Below the pieces are notes generated by a model, which made no database searches, was not told the DNA's origin, and saw only the letters and a program-made list of their open reading frames with translations. Of a stretch of DNA of 64,000 nt, positions 53,925-63,525 are shown piece by piece. A program made the translations under genes and the position numbers. Numbering within the stretch: position 1 is the first letter of the stretch; each line of letters starts with the position of its first letter. The DNA comes from Schistocerca nitens (lineage: Eukaryota; Arthropoda; Insecta; Orthoptera; Acrididae). The stretch is taken from NCBI RefSeq assembly GCF_023898315.1, contig NC_064622.1, positions 357,473,234-357,537,233 on the forward strand. The letters are read 5' to 3'.

Positions 53925-55577
53925 AGGGCGTGCTGGAAAGTAATACACCCGGATTTTTCATGTGAACACTCTTAAAGCTTTTTCAATAAAATAAACGTTA
54001 TTAACATTCTACACCTTTATTCTTTACGTCTACATATTTATTTTTCAACATAGCCTCCATGGCGACAAACACTTTTCTCCAAACAAAAACTAGTTTGTTG
54101 ATACCGTCACTGTAGAATGTTTGACTTTGTTCATGGAGTCACAACCTCACTTCTGCTTGCACCGCTTCGTCACTATCAAAGGGGATGCCTCGAAGGCGTT
54201 CTTCAGGTTTTGTGAAGGGATAAAAGTCCTATGGGGCCAAATTGGGATGTTCTGGAGAGTGATCGATGGCAACGATTTTTTGCAGATGTCTTAGAGCTCG
54301 TGTGTGATCTAGCATTGTCATGGCTGAATGAGTGAGTGCTCCATGTGTGGACGAATTCTTCTAGGCTTAGAAACTCGGTAACGACACGCCGTTTCTCACG
54401 TACCGACGTAGTTACGTTAAGTTCGTGTTACACGAACGACATTCTGGTCAAAATCGACTACGCGAAGTGCATGTGGTTTCCGTTCCTGCTCGTAAATCAG
54501 TAACTTACCATGACGAGAGCATGTCTGCAACGTCAGTGGTCTATGGACCGCGCCCGCGTGTGGAGTTCTAATTTCGGTGTTTGCTGTGTACTGCGCATGC
54601 GCGGAAACAAGGGACTATGATGACGTCTGCTAACAGCGCAATATACTCTGGCCTAGCTCCCTCATATTACAGAAATGGATTGTGGCTTTCGTGTCTTCTA
54701 AGTCTTTATTCTATTGTTTGCTTTGTTTTTCGTAACACATTGAAAAGCTACACAGGGTCCTTATATTTTATTCCACTAGTATTCTACAGGAGAGGCGAAA
54801 TATCTGAAACAAAAATGATTTATGTTTTGCAGAGAAAGCCTACGTATGCATAAATAGGAATATAAATAGACGAACACGTTTCCATGAAAATTACATAAAC
54901 AGTGAAAAAGTCGGGATTATTTGACGATAAAAGTAATTTTCGGTGTTGTTGGGTATTTAACAAGAACGCAAGATACAAAGGATCATCTAAATATTGTCGT
55001 GTTTGCAAGTACATCTTTTCGCGAGCAGATAAATGTATATGCACTGAAATTTTTTGCTGACACTTTTCCTATTATTTCAATTCATAGGAGTGTAAAGAAT
55101 TTACCACACGACCTTTGGCAAGAACGTACACTATCAAATCTGCTTTGGTCATCAATAAACCCTATTATCATTGCTTGTTCCTGCATATGTTACTATATTG
55201 CCTTTTTTTCATAAAAAGGTTGTCACTCATGACCTCACTTTCAGCGTTCAGATGCCAAATATACAGCAGACAGCTCTCACAACACATAACTTTGTTGCTG
55301 ACGTGTAAACGAAAGTGACCACTCGGAACAGACGAGACACAGCACGGGAACCAAACACCAGGGCCGCTGCAGAAAACTCACTTGTCTCGAGTAGTCAGTT
55401 AAGACAAAGAAAGTCGATCGCTTAGAAGGGGCATTACTCATCGCCATGTTAAACGCAATAATTCGGAGTCCTCTAGCGTAAAGGTGACCGAGTAATATGG
55501 ATGACGTAACACCTCAAGCGATTTTGAGAAAGAATAAAAAATTCGGGGCCATTATTTTCAGCGCAGTCTCGTAAAAC
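53925..55577 (-). mobile_element. Mariner relic with possible distant second end
   Basis: The left end GAGGGCGTGCTGGAAAGTAAT followed by CCGGATTTTT is a mariner-type terminus. A partner-like inverse (AAAAAATTCGGGGCCATTATTTTCAGCGCAGTCTCG) lies at 55540-55577. The minus strand of 54030-54290 encodes a mariner C-terminus: AIDHSPEHPNLAP, then FYPFTKPEERLRGIPFDSDEAVQAEVR and GINKLVFVWRKVFVAME. The remainder (54600-55520) shows no transposase and is probably inserted or decayed. The right boundary is uncertain. Confidence 0.55.
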
Positions 55578-55776
55578 TCCGTCATGGACGCCTCGTGGAA
55601 ACAGAGACACGCTTCGCCATAGACACTGCTCTCTTCGACTCGATATAGTTCATCGCAGCTCCACCACAACTGAGTCCTAACTCATTAATCAGGGGCTGTT
55701 CTTGACTGACGACGCTTTTGTGTGTCATACTGTTTGTGAGTGTACACTCGTAATGTTCCGCTGAGGACCTGCATCT

Positions 55777-55778
<2 letters not shown>

Positions 55779-55811
<33 letters not shown>
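55779..55811. repeat. (AC)n microsatellite
   Basis: About 33 bp of CA dinucleotides. Confidence 0.97.
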
Positions 55812-55815
<4 letters not shown>

Positions 55816-55819
55816 AGCT

Positions 55820-57180
55820 TGGCGTTAAAACAGAGCTTCCGCGAATGAACATGCGTAATTCAAATCGCCTAATGGAAACCTTATACAGGAAAAGAAGTTG
55901 ATCTGAAGACTCGCTGCCTTGTCGCACCTACTGTACCTTTGGAGCAGTGCCAACTGTTTCCACAAACTGTTGTCGACCGAAGATAGCCGCAAAATTCTTG
56001 TACCGAGATTACTCTGGGGTATTACAAAGAAAATACTATTGACTTTAGAACTGCAGATAATTTTCTCACTTCCGTTACAAATTATTTTCAGTGCTTATAT
56101 CGTGTACCGCAATACAGAAGATGTGTTCACCGTCACACTCCATCGTTCACTAGTGCCATCGACATCTTCAGTATTTGTGCGTCGTGTCAACAGTTTGTAG
56201 TGTGGATAGTCATCGAGTGTGAACGGCTTCATGTTTTTTATGTTCATGTGTCTACTGTTTTTTCCCCGCCGTTTTGTTCCAACTCACGTGTTTTCTCTGT
56301 TTTACCATTGTAATATCTTTGGCTGAAGAGCGGCGTATTGTGCTGCTGCCAGCCTACCTGTTTTTATACGGGTATTAAAATCACAATAAAGAAAAAAAAC
56401 AGATGATGTGGCATTTCAGCACTTCAGCGAATAACCACAGATAGTAATATGCTGGCATCTCAAAGTTACAGACAGATTTAGTGTTGCCGCTCTTTACTGT
56501 CTGATGCATCACGAAGGTCAGTTGCAGCAAGCTTCCCGACAACTCAATTCTTTGGCGTAGTTTGAAACACTAACTATAGTTAATAGTTTCAGCTGGTTTT
56601 TGTAAGGTTGCATTTTTAGTTTTGAAGTAACGACCAAACATGAATAGTTCCAAGCCCAGACTTCTGAACAGTTTACGAAAAAAAGTTCATTTGCATTATT
56701 TACAATAAAAATATTGTCTGATTAGAGTAAATCGTAAAATGCCATCAGCGTTAAATTGCTTTGAAATTTTTTTCCACGTTGATTACCGAATAATAACACA
56801 AAACGTGGAAAAGAGTCACTTCCTTTGCGCAAAGCTTAATTATGTCTCATAATAGAAGCACCTACTCGAAATAAATCTATCTGGAACTTTAAATTTAATC
56901 AATATATACGAGCAATTACAGGAAGTAAATCGACTGCTTTCCTCTGCTGCACATGTTTGTTAGTTGTTTATTCATCCATAGATCATTTGTAAAATGATAT
57001 CAGACATCACATCTTAAATGACAAATGAAACAATTTTTTTTAAAATTCAGTAATTCATATATACAGTAATATTATCTCCTGTAGGACTACGTTAACTGTT
57101 GGGTTGTTCATTTTCATGACTTGTATATAGTGTGTTTTCGTACATATTTTCAATTAATTTATCACTTTTTACTGCCCATA
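55820..57180. other. No recognised gene; A-tailed segment near 56390
   Basis: 56290-56400 contains CTTTGGCTGAAGAGCGGCG...CTGCTGCCAGCC and ends ATAAAGAAAAAAAAC, which could be the A-tailed 3' end of a retroposed sequence. The rest is featureless. Confidence 0.35.
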
Positions 57181-57185
57181 CAACA

Positions 57186-57247
57186 GACAGACACACACAC
57201 ACACTCGCACACACACAAACACACACACACACACACACTCACACACA
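57186..57247. repeat. (AC)n microsatellite
   Basis: ACACAC with four interruptions. Confidence 0.95.
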
Positions 57248-57604
57248 CTACGATAGCTTAGTGGAGAATGGCAGTTGTGTATTGTTCAATAATGTTAATT
57301 TCCTGCCGTTCCCTACACTCTTTTATCTAAATAACCGTTGACTTTCCAGAAAAAATTATTTAAAAGCTGTGCTTTAAATGATTTTTTTAAATATTTTGAT
57401 TTTTGTTGTTTTTTAATCCCCTAGGGCTATTTGTTATACAGTTTTGTTCCTTTGTTGAATGCTATCCTACGCAGAGTGGACGTTTCTGTCAACTTTTTTT
57501 CACCTTTCCTTGTCCTACGTGCAGTCATCTTTTAGTCAGTTTTCCCTTTGGTTTCCTCGAATGCAATGCGCCCACCTCTTTCTAGGCCTTTCTCTTTCAC
57601 TGGA

Positions 57605-57771
57605 AGTCATGGACTGTGCGGCTGGTCCCGGCGGAGGTTCGAGCCCTCCCTCGGGCATGGGTGTGTGTGTTTGTCCTTAGGATAATTTAGGTTAAGTAGT
57701 GTGTAAGCTTAGGGACTGATGACCTTAGCAGTTAAGTCTCATAAGATTTCACACACATTTGAACATTTTTT
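57605..57771 (+). mobile_element. SINE-A-related SINE, second subfamily
   Basis: Box-B-like GGTTCGAGCCC and a CTCGGGCATGGGTGTGTGTG junction as in SINE-A. The body (TAGGATAATTTAGGTTAAGTAG, ATGACCTTAGCAGTTAAGTC, CACACATTTGAACATTTTT) is a distinct variant. 12-bp target duplication TCTTTCACTGGA (57593-57604 and 57772-57783). Confidence 0.9.
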
Positions 57772-57779
57772 TCTTTCAC

Positions 57780-58430
57780 TGGAGCCTTTCACTGCCACAT
57801 CCATTACTCTTTTCTCAACATGAGTTTGGTCTCTTTTCATTATATGTCCACACCATTTAAATCTTCTGTACTGCACTTTCTTGGATACTTCAGCAACTTT
57901 TACAGTTCCTCGGATGTTCTCAGTTGCAATCCGGGACATTTTAGTAAATCTTCACATCCACCTCAACATCATCGTGTCAGCTACATCTAGCCTATGCACT
58001 GGTTCTTAATTGTTGTCCATATTTCTGCTCCATACAGCAATGTTGACCTTACCACTGCCTTACATACCTTCTCCTTGACTTTTGACATTTATTTATTTTT
58101 TGTCACAGAGGATTCCCGACGTTCTTTTCCAACTGATTCATCCAGCTTGCACTCTGTGATCTATCTCAGAATCCAGATGTTTGTTACTGGCCAATGACCC
58201 GATATCTTGACGCTATCTATCCTCCTTAGGCACTCCCCATTTATTACGACCGATTAATCTTCCTTGTTTCTCACGCATAAAGACACCGTTTTCCTTCTGC
58301 TGATTTTAAGCCCTCTGTCCTCCAGCGCTTGCCTCCAGTCTTCCAGCTTGCAGTCCAAACCATGTTTGCTGCTGCTGCTGCACAAAGCAATATCGACTGC
58401 AAATGTGGCTGCTGTTCGATGACCATGAAT
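57780..58430 (-). pseudogene. RTE-type reverse transcriptase C-terminal fragment
   Basis: Minus strand from about 58420: FAVDIALCSSSSKHGLDCKLEDWRQALEDRGLKISRRKT. The F-A-D-D box of relatives reads FAVD, so one catalytic Asp is lost. KVKEKVCKAVVRSTLLYGAEIW follows near 58030 and the tail ENIRGTVKVAEVSKKVQYRRFKWCGHIMKRDQTHVEKRVMD near 57800-57900. This is the palm-to-C-terminus of an RTE/BovB-like LINE, a different family from the one at 22318. Confidence 0.8.
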
Positions 58431-58471
58431 GACACTGTTTGTGATATAATTGCTGATGTTCTTCTTTATGT

Positions 58472-58666
58472 TCAAAAATGGCTCTGAGCACTATGGGACT
58501 TAACTTCTGAGGTCATCAGTCCCCTAGAACTTAGAACTACTTAAACCTAACTAACCTAAGGACATCACACACATCCATGCCCGAGGCAGGACTCGAACCT
58601 GCGACCGTAGCGGTCGCTCGGTTCCAGACTGCAGCGCCTAGAACCGCTCGGCCAGCCCGGCCGGCT
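58472..58666 (-). mobile_element. tRNA-derived SINE, copy 6 (SINE-A)
   Basis: Minus-oriented member. Target duplication CTTCTTTATGT (58461-58471 and 58667-58677). A few bases are missing from the 3' end (GTTCAAAAATGGC rather than GGTTCAAATGGC). Confidence 0.93.
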
Positions 58667-58679
58667 CTTCTTTATGTGC

Positions 58680-58870
58680 ATAACAGGTTTGTAGATGTTC
58701 AAACAGGTGTGTAAACAGATGCTTACAGGAAGCTCGGTTCCTACGTTTAGTTATTATCCTAATCGTCCTTTTCTGTAGTTTCAAGACCAGGTCGTATTTT
58801 GTGTATAGGACACCCAGAAAATGATTCCATAGGTAAAGGTGGAATGCATAAGGAACAGCATATTAGTATA
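58680..58870 (-). pseudogene. Minus-strand LINE, C-terminal piece
   Basis: NMLFLMHSTFTYGIIFWVS near 58800-58850 is the tail of a LINE reverse transcriptase (relatives read Y-F-H-S-x-M-x-Y-G-I-I-F-W-G). This is the 3'-most of four pieces of one LINE, whose upstream parts lie at 60252-60314, 61865-62405 and 63526-64000. Confidence 0.65.
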
Positions 58871-58959
58871 CACTGATCAGCCAGAACATTATGACCACCA
58901 AATAGCTGATATGTCCACCTTTGGCGCGGATAACAGCGGTGACGCGTCGTGGCATGGAA

Positions 58960-60190
58960 GTAATGAGGCCTTGGTAGGTCGGTCGCTGGACGGAACTGGC
59001 ACCACATTTGCAAGCAGAAGTCACCTAAATTCCGCAAATCCCGACGAGGAGGCGATGAGTTATGAAACCACGTTCACTCACATCCCAGATGAATTCTACG
59101 GAGTTCAGATCTGGCGAGTTGGAGGGGGGGGGGGGGCAGCACATGAATTGGAACTTGCTATAATGTTCCTCGAACCACTCCATCACACTCCTGGCCTTGT
59201 GACAGGTCACATTATCTTGTCGAAAAATCCCACTGCCGTCTTGAGATGGTTCAAATGGCTCTGAGCACTATGGGACTTAACATCTGTGGTCATCAGTCCC
59301 CTAGAACTTAGACTACTTTAACCTAACTAACCTAAGGACATCACACACATCCATGCCCGAGGCAGGATTCGAACCTGCGACCGTAGCAGTCGCGCGGTTC
59401 CGGACTGAGCGCCTAGAACCGCTAGACCACCGCGGCCGGCCCGTCGTGAGAGATTATAGCCATGCAACCACTGTATAATACTCCTTGGCTGTCAAGGTTC
59501 ATTACATGAGCTCTATTCGACCCATGGATGCCCACACGAATGTTTCCCAGAGCATAATGTAGAGGTATCAAGGAGCTATTCTCCTGGAAGACGACGGATT
59601 CGCTCCCTCCCATCGGCATGATGAAGAAGGTATCGGCATTCATCAGACCAATAAACGTTCTGCCACTGCGCCAGCTTCCAATGCCGATGGTTACGTGCTT
59701 ATTTCAGTCGTAATTGCCGATGTCGTGGTGTTAACATTGGCATATGCATGGGCTGTCAGCTGCGAAGACCTATCGTTAGGAGTGTTCGGTGCCCCGTGAG
59801 TTCAGACACACTTGTACTCTGCCCAGCATTAAAGTCTGATTTTATTTCTGCCACATTTCTCCGCCCGTCGCGTTTTACCAGTCTGCCCAGCCTACGACAT
59901 CCGATATCTCTAATGATGGGTAGCCGCCCAAACCCACAAAGTCTAGACGTGATTCCACCTTGCTTTCGCCTTATGTTGAAGACACTCGCCACAGCACTCC
60001 TCAAACACCCGAGGAGTAGCGCAGTTTGCGAAATGCTCTACCCGAGCCTCTGGGCCATTACAATCTGCCTTCGGTCGAACTCGGACAGGTCGCGCGTCTT
60101 CACCATTCTACACTCGACGGCAGGCTCACTGATACTACATGTATAGTGCGTGTCACTGACTAGCAGTCATTCTTCGCCAGGTGACGCTGC
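58960..60190 (-). pseudogene. Tc1-like family D transposase (broken)
   Basis: N-terminal DNA-binding part at 59756-60004: SRLCGFGRLPIIRDIGCRRLGRLVKRD and SDFNAGQSTSVSELTGHRTLL. Middle part at 59440-59643: NADTFFIMPMGGSESVVFQENSSLI and VLYSGCMAIISHD. C-terminal DDE part at 59025-59210: MTCHKARSVMEWFEEHY, then SPDLNSVEFIWDVSERG after a poly-C/G run (59124-59134). A SINE (59247-59440) and several frameshifts separate these blocks. Confidence 0.85.
59247..59440 (-). mobile_element. tRNA-derived SINE, copy 7 (SINE-A)
   Basis: Minus-oriented member inserted in the family D transposase. Flanked by CCGTCTTGAGA (59236-59246) and CCGTCGTGAGA (59441-59451). Confidence 0.93.
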
Positions 60191-60314
60191 TATCGTCTGA
60201 ACGGGTTTATATCGATAGTAGGTCGGTGGTCATAATATTCAGACTGATCTATGTAAGGCAGTCTCTTAAAGAGAAATGTCAGGACTCTAAAGCCACATTT
60301 TCTTTGCTAATGTA

Positions 60315-61862
60315 CAGGGTGTTTCAAAAATGACCGGTATATTTGAAACGGCAATAAAAACTAAACGAGCAGCGATAGAAATACACCGTTTGTTGCAATA
60401 TGCTTGGGACAACAGTACATTTTCAGGCAGACAAACTTTCGAAATTACAGTAGTTACAATTTTCAACAACAGATGGCGCTGCCGTCTGGGAAACTCTATA
60501 GTACGATATTTTCCACATATCCACCATGCGTAGCAATAATATGGCGTAGTCTCTGAATGAAATTACCCGAAACCTTTGACAACGTGTCTGGCGGAATGGC
60601 TTCACATGCAGGTGAGATGTACTGCTTCAGCTGTTCAATTGTTTCTGGATTCTGGCGGTACACCTGGTCTTTCAAGTGTCCCCACAGAAAGAAGTCACAG
60701 GGGTTCATGTCTGGCGAATAGGGAGGCCAATCCACGCCGCCTCCTGTATGTTTTGGATAGCCCAAAGCAATCACACGATCATCGAAATATTCATTCAGGA
60801 AATTAAAGACGTCGGCCGTGCGATGTGGCCGGGCACCATCTTGCATAAACCACGAGGTGTTCGCAGTGTCGTCTAAGGCAGTTTGTACCGCCACAAATTC
60901 ACGAAGAATGTCCAGATAGCGTGATGCAGTAATCGTTTCGGATCTGAAAAATGGGCTAATGATTCCTTTGGAAGACATGGCGGCCCAGACCAGTACTTTT
61001 TGAGGATGCAGGGACGATGGGACTGCAACATGGGGCTTTTCGGTTCCCCATATGCGCCAGTTCTGTTTATTGACGACGCCGTCCAGGTAACAATAAGTTT
61101 CGTCAGTAAACCAAATGCTGCCCACATGCATATCGCCGTCATCAATCCTGTGCACTATATCATTAGCGAATGTCTCTCGTGCAGCAATGGTAGCGGCGCT
61201 GAGGGGTTGCCGCGTTTGAATTTTGTGTGGATAGAGGTGTAAACTCTGGCGCATGAGACGATACGTGGACGTTGGCGTCATTTGGACCGCAGCTGCAACA
61301 CGGCGAACGGAAACCCGAGGCCGCTGTTGGATCACCTGCTGCACTAGCTGCGCGTTGCCCTCTGTGGTTGCCGTACACGGTCGCCCTACCTTTCCAGCAC
61401 GTTCATCCGTCACGTTCCCAGTCCGTTGAAATTTTTCAAACAGATCCTTTATTGTATCGCTTTTCGGTCCTTTGGTTACATTAAACCTCCGTTGAAAACT
61501 TCGTCTTGTTGCAACAACACTGTGTTCTAGGCGGTGGAATTCCAACACCAGAAAAATCCTCTGTTCTAAGGAATAAACCATGTTGTCTACAGCACACTTG
61601 CACGTTGTGAACAGCACACGCTTACAGCAGAAAGACGACGTACAGAATGGCGCACCCACAGACTGCGTTGTCTTCTATATCTTTCACATCACTTGCAGCG
61701 CCATCTGTTGTTGAAAATTGTAACTACTGTAATTTCGAAAGTTTGTCCGCCTGAAAATGTACTGTTGTCCCAAGCATATTGCAACAAACGGTGTATTTCT
61801 ATCGCTGCCCGTTTAGTTTTTATTGCCGTTTCAAATATACCGGTCATTTTTGAAACACCCTG
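60315..61862 (-). mobile_element. Mariner-like transposon with 168-bp inverted repeats (apparently intact)
   Basis: 1548 bp flanked by TA (60313-60314 and 61863-61864). The two ends (60315-60482 and 61695-61862) are inverted copies of 168 bp with only two mismatches, beginning CAGGGTGTTTCAAAAATGAC. They enclose one complete transposase gene. The insertion lies in the first unit of a 69-bp tandem duplication. Confidence 0.96.
60496..61581 (-). CDS. Mariner-like transposase, 361 aa, D-x47-D spacing
   Basis: Cut-and-paste transposase. I take the Met at 61581 (MVYSLEQRIFLVLEFHRLE), where the family's N-terminal helix-turn-helix begins; the frame stays open 26 codons further up, outside the conserved region. 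The N-terminal part shows TRRSFQRRFNVTKGPKSDTIKDL and the linker GRPCTATTEGN. The second helix-turn-helix is SVRRVAAAVQMTPTSTYRLM. The catalytic domain has Asp in FTDETYCYLDG (61102-61104), Asp in FMQDGARPHRTADV (60838-60840) and Asp in PDMNPCDFFLWGHLKD (60694-60696). 47 residues separate the last two, against 34 in mariner and 41 in the rosa-type DD41D group. No stop or frameshift. The stop codon lies just inside the repeat arm boundary. Confidence 0.94.
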   Translation of the reverse strand: MVYSLEQRIFLVLEFHRLEHSVVATRRSFQRRFNVTKGPKSDTIKDLFEKFQRTGNVTDERAGKVGRPCTATTEGNAQLVQQVIQQRPRVSVRRVAAAVQMTPTSTYRLMRQSLHLYPHKIQTRQPLSAATIAARETFANDIVHRIDDGDMHVGSIWFTDETYCYLDGVVNKQNWRIWGTEKPHVAVPSSLHPQKVLVWAAMSSKGIISPFFRSETITASRYLDILREFVAVQTALDDTANTSWFMQDGARPHRTADVFNFLNEYFDDRVIALGYPKHTGGGVDWPPYSPDMNPCDFFLWGHLKDQVYRQNPETIEQLKQYISPACEAIPPDTLSKVSGNFIQRLRHIIATHGGYVENIVL

Positions 61863-61972
61863 TATTTGCGCGTTCATTCTCCTCCAGGTGACCGTCAATA
61901 TCAAGTCTGAAGCCACATTTTCTTTGCTAATGTATTTGTGTGTTCATTCTCCTCCAGGTGACCTTCAATATC

Positions 61973-62405
61973 AAGTCATAAAAATTTTATGTTTGCTGTA
62001 TAGTCTAAGAAATTTTCATCTACATTCAGTTTACAGAATTATTTGCCCTCTTTAACAAAAAATCCTTGCTGACTGTTTTATTCATGTTCAGTGGAAGTTA
62101 TTGCGTGATGACCCATTATTAAGTTCCATTAGGGATTCTTGTGTTTTATCTGTGATTAAAATGTTGCTGCCCTCACCAAACAACTTTTTCGCAACGTCTA
62201 ACAACGACAGAACAGTTATTGATATTACACACATCAGAAAAAGTTTTGTATGATCTCGGTTCAGAGAGTTCCGGAACCTCTGCAGAAAATTGGAATAGAG
62301 GCCAACATAAACATCATTTCCGCCCTTTTTATTGCTCATGAAAACCACACATTGCATGTTGTACCACCATACAGCGAGACCTTCAGAGATGATGGTCCAG
62401 ACTGC
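61973..62405 (-). pseudogene. Minus-strand LINE, palm piece
   Basis: KKLFGEGSNILITDKTQESLMELNN near 62100-62190 corresponds to the catalytic box region of a LINE reverse transcriptase; the F-A-D-D box itself is decayed to FGEG. Continuation of the element represented at 63526-64000 and 58680-58870. Upstream it is cut by the Tc1-like insertion at 62406. Confidence 0.6.
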
Positions 62406-63525
62406 TGTACACACCGGTACCTCTAGTACTCAGTAGCACGTCCTCTGGCATTGATGCATGTCTATTCGTCGTGGCATATTATCCACAAGTTCATCAAGGC
62501 ACTGTTGGTCCAGATTGTTCCATTCCTCAAGGCTATTCGGCGTAGATCCCTGACAGTGGTTGATGGGTCACATAGTCTATAAACAGCCCTTTTGAATCTA
62601 TCCCAGGCTTGGTCGATAGGGTTCATGTATGGAGAAGCACTATCGGTCGGAGGATGGCATTCACGTATCGTACAGCCGTTACGGCGGCTTCCATGACCAC
62701 CAGCGACGTACGTCGACCCCACAGAGTGCTACCTCAAAACAGCAGGGAACCTCCACCTTGCTGCATTCGCTGGACAGTGTGTCTAAGGCGTTCAGCCTGA
62801 CCGGGTTGCCTCCAAACACGTCTCCGACGACTGTGTGGTTGAAGACATATGTGACACTCATCGGTGAAGAGAACGTGATGCCAGTGTTGATCGGTCCATT
62901 CGGCATGTTGTTGGGCCCATCTGTACCGCGCTGCATGGTGTCGTTGCAAAGATGGACCTTGCCATGGATGTCGGGAGTGAAATTACACATCATGCTGCCT
63001 ATTGCGCACAGTTTGAGTCGTAACACGACGTCCTGTGGCTGCACGAGAAGCATTATTCAACATTGTCGCGTTGCTGTCAGGGTTCCTCCGAGTCATAATC
63101 CGTAGGTAGCGGACATCCACTGCAGTAGTAGCCCTTGGGCGGCCTGAGCGAGGCATGTCATAGACAATTCCTGTCTCTCTGTACCTCCTCCATGTCCGAA
63201 TGACATCGCTTTGGTTCTAAGAGATGTCTAGACACTTCCCTCGTTGAGAGGCCTTCCTGGCACAAAGTAACAATGTGGACGCGATCGAACCGCGGTATTG
63301 ACCGTCTAGGTATGGTTGAACTACAGACAACATGAGCCGTGTACCACTTTCCTGGTGGAATGACTGGACCGGATCGGTTGCCGGAGCCCCTCCGTCTAAT
63401 AGGCGTTGCTCATGCATGGTTGTTTACATCGTTCAGCGGGTTTAGTGATGTCTCTGAACAGTCAACGTCTGTCTTCAGGAGTTCTGGGAACCAGGGTGAT
63501 GCAAAACTTTTTTTGATGCGTGTAT
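62406..63525 (-). mobile_element. Tc1-like transposon, family E (decayed)
   Basis: The right terminus, read inward, is TACACGCATCAAAAAAAGTT followed by TTGCATCACCCTGGTTCCCAG. The left terminus is degraded near 62406. It splits the minus-strand LINE. Confidence 0.75.
62462..63400 (-). pseudogene. Tc1-like family E transposase (broken)
   Basis: N-terminus near 63300: SIPRFDRVHIVTLCQEGLS and REVSRHL (helix-turn-helix). Middle: HHAARYRWAQQHAEWTDQHW then VLFTDECHICLQPH (first Asp near 62860) and RRRRVWRQPGQAERL. C-terminus: SASPYMNPIDQAWDRFKRAVYRL near 62560-62640, where the catalytic Glu of NPIE reads NPID. Several frameshifts separate the parts and part of the second-Asp region is missing. Confidence 0.8.

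Larger units (their letters stand above)
58871..60251 (-). mobile_element. Tc1-like transposon, family D (decayed)
   Basis: Left terminus CACTGATCAGCCAGAACATT with ATGACCACC and right terminus GGTGGTCATAATATTCAGAC with TGATCTATG form inverted repeats of about 28 bp with some mismatches, next to TA. It is inserted in a minus-strand LINE and contains a SINE-A copy. Confidence 0.88.
60286..61972. repeat. 69-bp tandem duplication split by the mariner-like element
   Basis: Unit 1 is TCTAAAGCCACATTTTCTTT...AATGTA (60286-60314) continued at 61865-61903 (TTTGCGCGTTCATTCTCC...ATATCAAG). Unit 2 (61904-61972) repeats both parts with about five changes. The transposon used the TA inside unit 1. Confidence 0.85.

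Noticed and set aside
57132-57341. Thr/His-rich peptide frame
   Set aside because: It is a translation of the (AC)n microsatellite.
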